Assembly: GCA_944321005.1 (NCBI GenBank)
Contig: CALUJT010000011.1
Span: 1 to 19,942, forward strand
Source: an uncultured Atopobiaceae bacterium
GTDB taxonomy: Bacteria > Actinomycetota > Coriobacteriia > Coriobacteriales > Atopobiaceae
Direction of reading: 5' to 3'
DNA length: 19,942 bases
Shown here: one piece after another, positions 8,262-12,035 of the stretch
Numbering within the stretch: the stretch's first letter is position 1
Layout of the letters: each line of letters opens with the position of its first letter
Translations under genes and position numbers: made by a program
Notes under the pieces: generated by a model
Told to the model about the DNA's origin: nothing
Database searches by the model: none
What the model saw: only the letters and a program-made list of their open reading frames with translations

Positions 8262-9116
8262 ATGGAACGTAGCGATTTGACAGACGAGCTCGAGCGGGCC
8301 GAGGGGCTCATGCTCCAGGGCCAGCCCGAGCAGGCGGCCGAGCTGCTCGCGCGTCTCGCGGAGGACGCCGAGGAGTACTTGGACAAGAACTGCCCCACCA
8401 CCGCCGAGGTGCAGTGGTTCAGCTTCCCCACGCTCTTCGAGCGCCTCGCGTACCGGCGCGTTGAGAAGGACCCGCGCGAGCTGCGCGACGTGGGCGAGCC
8501 GCTCGACAGGCTCTACAACGACCTCGCCCTCGCCAGCGTCCAGGCCGGGGACTACGACGAGGCCATGGAGGCCCTCAAGCGCGCCGTGCGCTGGAACCCC
8601 ATGGACTGCAGCTACCGCCTCAACCTGGCCGACCTCTTCCGCGTGGCGGGGGACGTGCAGGAGTATCTGGCCCTCACCTACAGCGTCTTCGAGCGCGCGA
8701 GCGACGCCCGTCACCTCGCGCGGGCCTTCGTGAACTTCTCCGGCTGGTTCGCTGCCTCGGAGAAGCCCCGCGCGGCCGCGGCCGCCCTGCGCGCCGCACG
8801 CGCCCTCGACGCGCGGGACGGCGCGCTGGAGGCCGCCCTCGACCAGGCGGCCGGCACGGAGCGCGACCCGGACCTGGTCACGGACGCCGAGATGCGCGAG
8901 CTCCTGGCCGCCGAGGGGCTGCCGGACGGGGCAAACGCGGACGTCGCCGTCTGCCTGCTCATGTGCGCGGGCGACGCCATGAGGGCCGGCGAGCGCGACG
9001 TGGCGGCCACGCTCACGCTCAGGGCGCGCGACCTCGTGGGGGAGCCCGCTGCACGCGCGCTGCTCGAGCTCATCCACGAGACCGACGAGGAGGGGGCGGA
9101 AGATGCGGCAGACTAG
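8262..9116 (+). CDS. Tetratricopeptide-repeat protein of unknown function
   Basis: A 284-aa soluble, acidic, Ala/Glu/Leu-rich protein with no signal peptide or membrane segment. GGGAGG lies 4 nt before the ATG. A clear TPR-like helix pair spans about residues 84-117 (LYNDLALASVQAGDYDEAM then ALKRAVRWNP), with a weaker one after it (YRLNLADLFRVAGDVQEYL) and further alpha-helical repeats (SEKPRAAAAALRAARALDARDG). TPRs are protein-binding scaffolds; no catalytic motif is seen and I do not recognise a named family. Its 3' end overlaps smpB by 14 nt, so the two are almost certainly co-translated. A role linked to SmpB, RNase R or ribosome rescue is suggested by position only. It could equally be an unrelated operon member. 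Confidence 0.85.
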   Translation: MERSDLTDELERAEGLMLQGQPEQAAELLARLAEDAEEYLDKNCPTTAEVQWFSFPTLFERLAYRRVEKDPRELRDVGEPLDRLYNDLALASVQAGDYDEAMEALKRAVRWNPMDCSYRLNLADLFRVAGDVQEYLALTYSVFERASDARHLARAFVNFSGWFAASEKPRAAAAALRAARALDARDGALEAALDQAAGTERDPDLVTDAEMRELLAAEGLPDGANADVAVCLLMCAGDAMRAGERDVAATLTLRARDLVGEPAARALLELIHETDEEGAEDAAD

Positions 9117-9576
9117 GCCCGAGAAGAAGACCATCGCGCGCAACCGCTCCGCCCGCCACGAGTACTTCATCGACGAGACCTTCGAGGCGGGTCTGGTCCT
9201 CACGGGCACCGAGGTCAAGAGCCTGCGCGAGCGCGCCTGCCAGATAACGGACGCCTTCTGCCTCGTGCGCGGACACGAGGTGTGGCTCCATGGCGTGCAC
9301 ATCCACCCCTACTCCAACGGCGGCGTGTGGAACGTGGACCCGGACCGCAAGCGCAAGCTCCTGCTGCACCGCCGGCAGATCGACTACCTGGACGGGAAGC
9401 TGCGGCAGAAGGGCCTGGCGCTCGTGCCGCTGGAGATCTACTTCGACGAGCACAACCGCGTGAAGCTCTCCATTGGCCTCGCGCGCGGAAAGAAGCTCTA
9501 CGACAAGCGGGCGGACATGGCGCGCCGCGACTCCGACCGCGAGATCGCCCGCGCCCTCAAGGAGCTCAACCGGTAA
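9103..9576 (+). CDS. smpB: SsrA-binding protein SmpB
   Basis: A 157-aa OB-fold protein that binds the tRNA-like domain of tmRNA and delivers it to stalled ribosomes. Family hallmarks: IARNRSARHEYFI at the start, FEAGLVLTGTEVKSLR, GHEVWLHGVHIHPY, RKRKLLLHRRQI, LVPLEIYFDEHNRVKLSIGLARGKKLYDKR and a C-terminal basic tail (RRDSDREIARALKELNR), which in this family enters the mRNA channel. The length is normal. The ATG sits 14 nt inside the preceding TPR gene with GAGGAGGGGG about 6 nt upstream. The tmRNA partner gene is 0.9 kb downstream on the opposite strand. Confidence 0.98.
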   Translation: MRQTRPEKKTIARNRSARHEYFIDETFEAGLVLTGTEVKSLRERACQITDAFCLVRGHEVWLHGVHIHPYSNGGVWNVDPDRKRKLLLHRRQIDYLDGKLRQKGLALVPLEIYFDEHNRVKLSIGLARGKKLYDKRADMARRDSDREIARALKELNR

Positions 9577-9579
9577 ACG

Positions 9580-9605
9580 GTGCAAAGGGGGCAGTCCCTT
9601 TGCAC
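9580..9605. repeat. Palindrome GTGCAAAGGG-GGCAGT-CCCTTTGCAC
   Basis: Perfect 10-bp inverted repeat with a 6-nt centre, 3 nt after the smpB stop and 22 nt before the flavin reductase start. The GGGGGCAGTCCC core resembles the GGGGACAGTCCCC palindromes at 11959-12019. There is no U-run, so it is more likely a REP-type repeat than a terminator, although as RNA it would form a hairpin between the two genes. Confidence 0.75.
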
Positions 9606-9627
9606 GCTTGTCAGGAGAGGAGAAGGC

Positions 9628-10140
9628 ATGGACGTGACGGCACTGTTCAAGTTCTCATCCGGGCTCTACGTGGTCTCGGCGGATGACGGGGGGCGACCGG
9701 GCGCCTGCCTCGTGAACACCGGGCTCCAGGTCACCTCCGCGCCGCTGCAGGTCTCCGTCACCGTGAACAAGGAGAACTTCACCTGCGGCGTCATCCGGCG
9801 CGCGGGGCACTTTGCCCTCGCGGTGGTGGACGAGTCCGCCGACATGCTCTTCGTGGGGCGCTTTGGCTTTCGCAGCTCCGCCACCGAGGACAAGTTCGAC
9901 GGCATCGGCAGCGCCGTCGCCGTGACGGGCGACCGGTACCCCGCCGAGCACGTCGCCTCGTTCGTTGCGTGCAACGTGGTCCAGACCGTGGACGTGGGGA
10001 CGCACCTCACCTTCGTGGGCGAGGTCGCGGACGCGGGCAACCTCTCCGACGTCGCCCCCATGACGTACGCCTACTACCACGGCACGCTCAAGGGCAAGAC
10101 GCCGCCGAAGGCTTCCTCCTACGTTGAGGGTATAAGCTAG
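9628..10140 (+). CDS. Flavin reductase domain protein (Hrb-like, FMN-binding)
   Basis: A 170-aa protein of the flavin reductase-like (FMN-binding split-barrel) family. The start is the ATG at 9628, preceded by AGGAGAGGAG; the frame is open further upstream but only through the 9580 palindrome. Family features: FKFSSGLYVVSA at the start, GACLVNTGLQVTSAPLQVSVTVNKENFTC, GHFALAVV, the region FVGRFGFRSS..DKF, and a C-terminal TYAYYHGTLKGKTPPKAS. This pattern matches the N-terminal half of clostridial high-molecular-weight rubredoxins (Hrb), in which an NAD(P)H:flavin reductase is fused to rubredoxin and feeds electrons to flavodiiron O2/NO reductases. Here the rubredoxin is a separate gene 43 nt downstream, so the pair probably forms a two-protein electron chain. 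The physiological acceptor is not in the window. Confidence 0.88.
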   Translation: MDVTALFKFSSGLYVVSADDGGRPGACLVNTGLQVTSAPLQVSVTVNKENFTCGVIRRAGHFALAVVDESADMLFVGRFGFRSSATEDKFDGIGSAVAVTGDRYPAEHVASFVACNVVQTVDVGTHLTFVGEVADAGNLSDVAPMTYAYYHGTLKGKTPPKASSYVEGIS

Positions 10141-10183
10141 GTCGGGGCGAGAGACGCCCCTCAGACACCGAAAGGAGAATGGC

Positions 10184-10324
10184 ATGGCCGAGGAGAAGAA
10201 GTACACGTTCCGCTGCACCGTCTGCGGCTGGGAGGTCACCGTCGACACCCCCGAGCTGCCCGAGGACTTCGTCTGCGAGGTCTGCGGCGTTGGTCCCGAC
10301 ATGTTCGAGCTCGTCGAGGAGTAA
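10184..10324 (+). CDS. Short rubredoxin
   Basis: A 46-aa protein hidden beneath a longer overlapping frame. The ATG at 10184 has AAAGGAG 6 nt upstream; the ATG at 10179 lies too close to that site and reads another frame without family similarity. It has two iron-ligand pairs: C11-T-V-C14 followed by GWEV, and C31-E-V-C34 followed by GVGPDMFELVEE. This is the Fe(Cys)4 centre of a rubredoxin, a one-electron carrier. Only 16 residues separate the two pairs, against about 29 in classical rubredoxins, so the middle loop is shortened, more like the rubredoxin domain of rubrerythrin. It follows the flavin reductase gene and is the probable electron acceptor of that protein. A terminator hairpin follows 11 nt after the stop. 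Confidence 0.93.
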   Translation: MAEEKKYTFRCTVCGWEVTVDTPELPEDFVCEVCGVGPDMFELVEE

Positions 10325-10335
10325 CCCGACACCGT

Positions 10336-10369
10336 GGGGCGGCCTTCTGCGGGAGGCCGCCCCCTTGTT
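10336..10369 (+). terminator. Rho-independent terminator of the flavin reductase-rubredoxin unit
   Basis: GGGGCGGCCT (10336-10345) pairs perfectly with AGGCCGCCCC (10354-10363), with an 8-nt loop, followed by CTTGTT. The stem is strong and the U-tract moderate. The paired TTGACAG palindromes begin directly after it. Confidence 0.8.
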
Positions 10370-10441
10370 GACAGTTTGCTCAGGTCAAACTGTTAAGTAA
10401 GCGCCGCAAACTTGACAGTTTGACCTGAGCAAACTGTCAAG
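10368..10441. repeat. Paired palindromes, TTGACAGTTTG family (copy 1)
   Basis: Two roughly 30-nt units in inverted orientation, separated by 13 nt. Unit A (10368-10397) starts TTGACAGTTTGCTCAGG. Unit B (10411-10441) starts CTTGACAGTTTGACCTGAG and is the reverse complement of A apart from one base. Unit B alone is a 12-bp perfect palindrome with a 7-nt centre. The same design recurs at 17381-17447. It lies between two facing terminators, like bacterial REP/BIME elements. Confidence 0.85.
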
Positions 10442-10453
10442 TTGCCAGGTACG

Positions 10454-10489
10454 AAAAGCGGCCGCCGACCCCGAGGGGCAGGCGGCCGC
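10454..10489 (-). terminator. Terminator of the tmRNA gene
   Basis: On the minus strand GCGGCCGCC (10481-10489) pairs with GGCGGCCGC (10458-10466) over 9 bp and is followed by TTTT (10454-10457). The 14-nt loop can itself form a small CCCC/GGGG pair. It begins 11 nt beyond the tmRNA 3' CCA. Confidence 0.8.
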
Positions 10490-10499
10490 GAAGCGTGCA

Positions 10500-10868
10500 T
10501 GGTGGAGGTGCGGAGAGTCGAACTCCGGTCCAAAGCAGACCCCTGACAGGTGTCTCCAGGCTCAGTCACCGGTTAGGTCTCGGACGCCGCGCACCCGGTT
10601 ACCCGCGCTTGGCGTCCCAGCCGGTTCGATCTTTTCGGGCGGCATACCGGCCACGTCCGCCCGAGCATCTCCCTAGGATGACACCGCACCGGGGACGGGA
10701 GCGACCCCCGGATTGGCGCGCCAGCTATTAATTAAGCGGCGAGAGCCAGCTGAGGCTCAAAAGAGTTGTTGTCGTCAATTCAATTTGACGGTACCCCTGT
10801 TTAACGTGGCGAGGAGACCACGGCCTGCTGCCCATCTCAGACCCACCCTGTCGAAACCAGTCACCCCC
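10500..10868 (-). ncRNA. ssrA: Transfer-messenger RNA (tmRNA, SsrA)
   Basis: A one-piece tmRNA of about 369 nt. On the minus strand it starts GGGGGTGACTGGTTTCGACA (5' end at 10868) and ends GTTCGACTCTCCGCACC..CCA (3' end at 10500). GGGGGTG pairs with CACCTCC to form a 7-bp acceptor stem with the usual G-U pair, followed by ACCA; the CCA is encoded. The T-arm carries GGTTCGA-type bases (GAGTTCGACTC). The tag frame reads DDNNSFEPQLALAA then TAA at 10734-10732. The resume codon is either the first GAC (10776-10774) or the preceding ATT; the codon before that is TGA. The tag ends in the protease-recognised ALAA. tmRNA rescues ribosomes stalled on broken mRNAs together with SmpB, whose gene is 0.9 kb away on the other strand. 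Confidence 0.97.
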
Positions 10869-10877
10869 ACGAGTGGA

Positions 10878-10907
10878 ATGGAAGGACTGCCACCATGCGG
10901 CTGTCAA
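10878..10907 (-). promoter_or_regulatory. Candidate ssrA promoter
   Basis: On the minus strand a perfect -35 TTGACA (10907-10902), an 18-bp spacer and a weak -10 TTCCAT (10883-10878), placed 9 nt before the mature 5' end of tmRNA at 10868. Confidence 0.5.
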
Positions 10908-10969
10908 CGTACGGGCCGCGAAGCGGCCGTGGGGGTATTCTACCCGTTTGGCGCGGGCCGCAACGCGAG

Positions 10970-10979
10970 GTTCTTCTCG
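10970..10979 (+). repeat. Decamer GTTCTTCTCG (copy 3, forward)
   Basis: Exact copy between the ssrA promoter and the patatin-like gene. GCGAG (10965-10969) pairs with CTCGC (10976-10980) around a GTTCTT loop. It forms an inverted pair with copy 4, and the predicted TATAAA promoter box lies between the two. Confidence 0.65.
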
Positions 10980-11028
10980 CCGCGCGAGCCCGGGCTGGGG
11001 GCGCGGGCATGCGGGATGGCACATGGGG

Positions 11029-11034
11029 TATAAA
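11029..11034 (+). promoter_or_regulatory. Candidate -10 box for the patatin-like gene
   Basis: TATAAA in GGGGTATAAAGTGGGG, 38 nt before the start codon. It predicts transcription starting at about 11041, exactly at the decamer copy there. No clear -35 is seen. Confidence 0.5.
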
Positions 11035-11040
11035 GTGGGG

Positions 11041-11050
11041 CGAGAAGAAC
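11041..11050 (-). repeat. Decamer GTTCTTCTCG (copy 4, reverse orientation)
   Basis: Reads CGAGAAGAAC on the + strand at or just after the predicted transcription start of the patatin-like gene, the same arrangement as copy 1 before rnr. Confidence 0.7.
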
Positions 11051-11071
11051 GACCGAGGGGGAGTCATTCCT

Positions 11072-11986
11072 ATGGAGAAGACCAACGTGCCGGCGCTCGT
11101 GCTCGAGGGCGGCGGATTCAGGGGCATGTTCACCGCGGGCGTGCTCGACGTGCTGCAGGAGCGCGGCCTCTATGAGTTCTCGAGCATCTGGGGCGTCTCG
11201 GCCGGCGCTATCAACGGCTCCAACTTCCGCGCGCGCCAGATCGGGCGCACGATGCGCGACATCCTGGCCTTCCGCGACGACCGGCGCTTCATGTCGCTGT
11301 GGTCGTTTGCCACGACGGGCAACGTGGCCGGCGTCGACTTCATGTACGGCGAGGTCCAGGACCGGCTGGACCCGTGTGACGTGGACACATTCAACGAGTC
11401 CGCGACGCCCTTCTACGTGGTGGCCTCGGACGTGACCTTTGGCACGCCGGACTACCTGCCCGTGCGCCGCTACCCCGATGACCTGGTGAAGGTCCGCGCC
11501 TCGGCGTCGCTGCCCACCGTCTCCAAGATCGTGGAGATAGACGGGCACCGCTACCTGGACGGCGGCACCACGGACTCCGTCCCGTACGAGACGGCGATGG
11601 GGCTTCCCGGAGCGCGCGAGGTGGAGGGCCACGTGCCCGCCGAGCGCGCGCTCGTGGTGCTCACGCGCGACCGCTCCTATGAGCGCGGCGCGGGTTCGGA
11701 GGCCATCGCCCTGAAGTCGCACCGCTACGACCGCTACCCCTACTACCTCGAGGCCCTGCGCACGCGCGCGGAGCGCTACAACGCCCAGCGCGAGCGGCTC
11801 TGGGAGCTCGAGCGCGCGGGCCGCTGCCTCGTCATCGCGCCGGAGGAGCCGGTGACGGTGGGGTCTTCCACCCGCGACGGCGAGTCCCTGCTCTCGCTCT
11901 ACATCGCCGGGCGCCGCCAGACCGAGGCGCGCCTTGCCGAGATCGACGCCTTTCTGCAAGTTGGGGACAGTCCCCAATTCACATAA
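11072..11986 (+). CDS. Patatin-like phospholipase family protein
   Basis: A 304-aa serine hydrolase with the patatin Ser-Asp dyad, related to the YjjU-type bacterial branch. The ATG at 11072 follows GAGGGGGAG; longer frames upstream run into the ssrA promoter. The oxyanion-hole motif LEGGGFRGMF is at residues 11-20, the nucleophile elbow GVSAG places Ser43, and the catalytic Asp is D163 in YLDGGTTDSVP. No signal peptide or membrane segment is visible, so it is probably cytosolic; the substrate is likely an acyl ester of a (phospho)lipid but this is not shown. The last nine residues and the stop codon are encoded by a GGGGACAGTCCCC palindrome, so the native C-terminus seems to have been replaced or extended by that repeat. 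The GH31 gene follows 49 nt later. Confidence 0.93.
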   Translation: MEKTNVPALVLEGGGFRGMFTAGVLDVLQERGLYEFSSIWGVSAGAINGSNFRARQIGRTMRDILAFRDDRRFMSLWSFATTGNVAGVDFMYGEVQDRLDPCDVDTFNESATPFYVVASDVTFGTPDYLPVRRYPDDLVKVRASASLPTVSKIVEIDGHRYLDGGTTDSVPYETAMGLPGAREVEGHVPAERALVVLTRDRSYERGAGSEAIALKSHRYDRYPYYLEALRTRAERYNAQRERLWELERAGRCLVIAPEEPVTVGSSTRDGESLLSLYIAGRRQTEARLAEIDAFLQVGDSPQFT

Positions 11987-12019
11987 AAGATTTGCGCTAA
12001 TTGGGGACTGTCCCCAATT
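11959..12019. repeat. Two GGGGACAGTCCCC-type palindromes in inverted orientation
   Basis: The first palindrome is TTGGGGAC-A-GTCCCCAA (11961-11977, one more pair possible at 11959/11979). The second is AATTGGGGAC-T-GTCCCCAATT (11999-12019). The central base is A in one and T in the other, so they are inverted relative to each other, about 20 nt apart around an AT-rich spacer. This is a typical REP-pair layout. The first copy is translated as the end of the patatin-like protein. Confidence 0.88.
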
Positions 12020-12035
12020 TACAGAGGAGAGTGAC

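Noticed and set aside
9120..9129. CGAGAAGAAG near the smpB start as another decamer copy
   Set aside because: One base off, and it encodes the conserved basic start of SmpB (PEKKT), so codon content explains it.
10179..10400. 73-aa frame starting at the ATG 10179
   Set aside because: This ATG is 1 nt from the AAAGGAG site and the product has no family similarity. The frame from 10184 encodes a rubredoxin with both CxxC pairs.
10368..10441. Start of a CRISPR array
   Set aside because: The two units are inverted, not direct, repeats with a 13-nt spacer, and there are no cas genes.
10495..10731. Short + strand open frames over 10495-11033
   Set aside because: They run through the tmRNA gene, whose ends, acceptor stem and tag are all recognisable on the minus strand.
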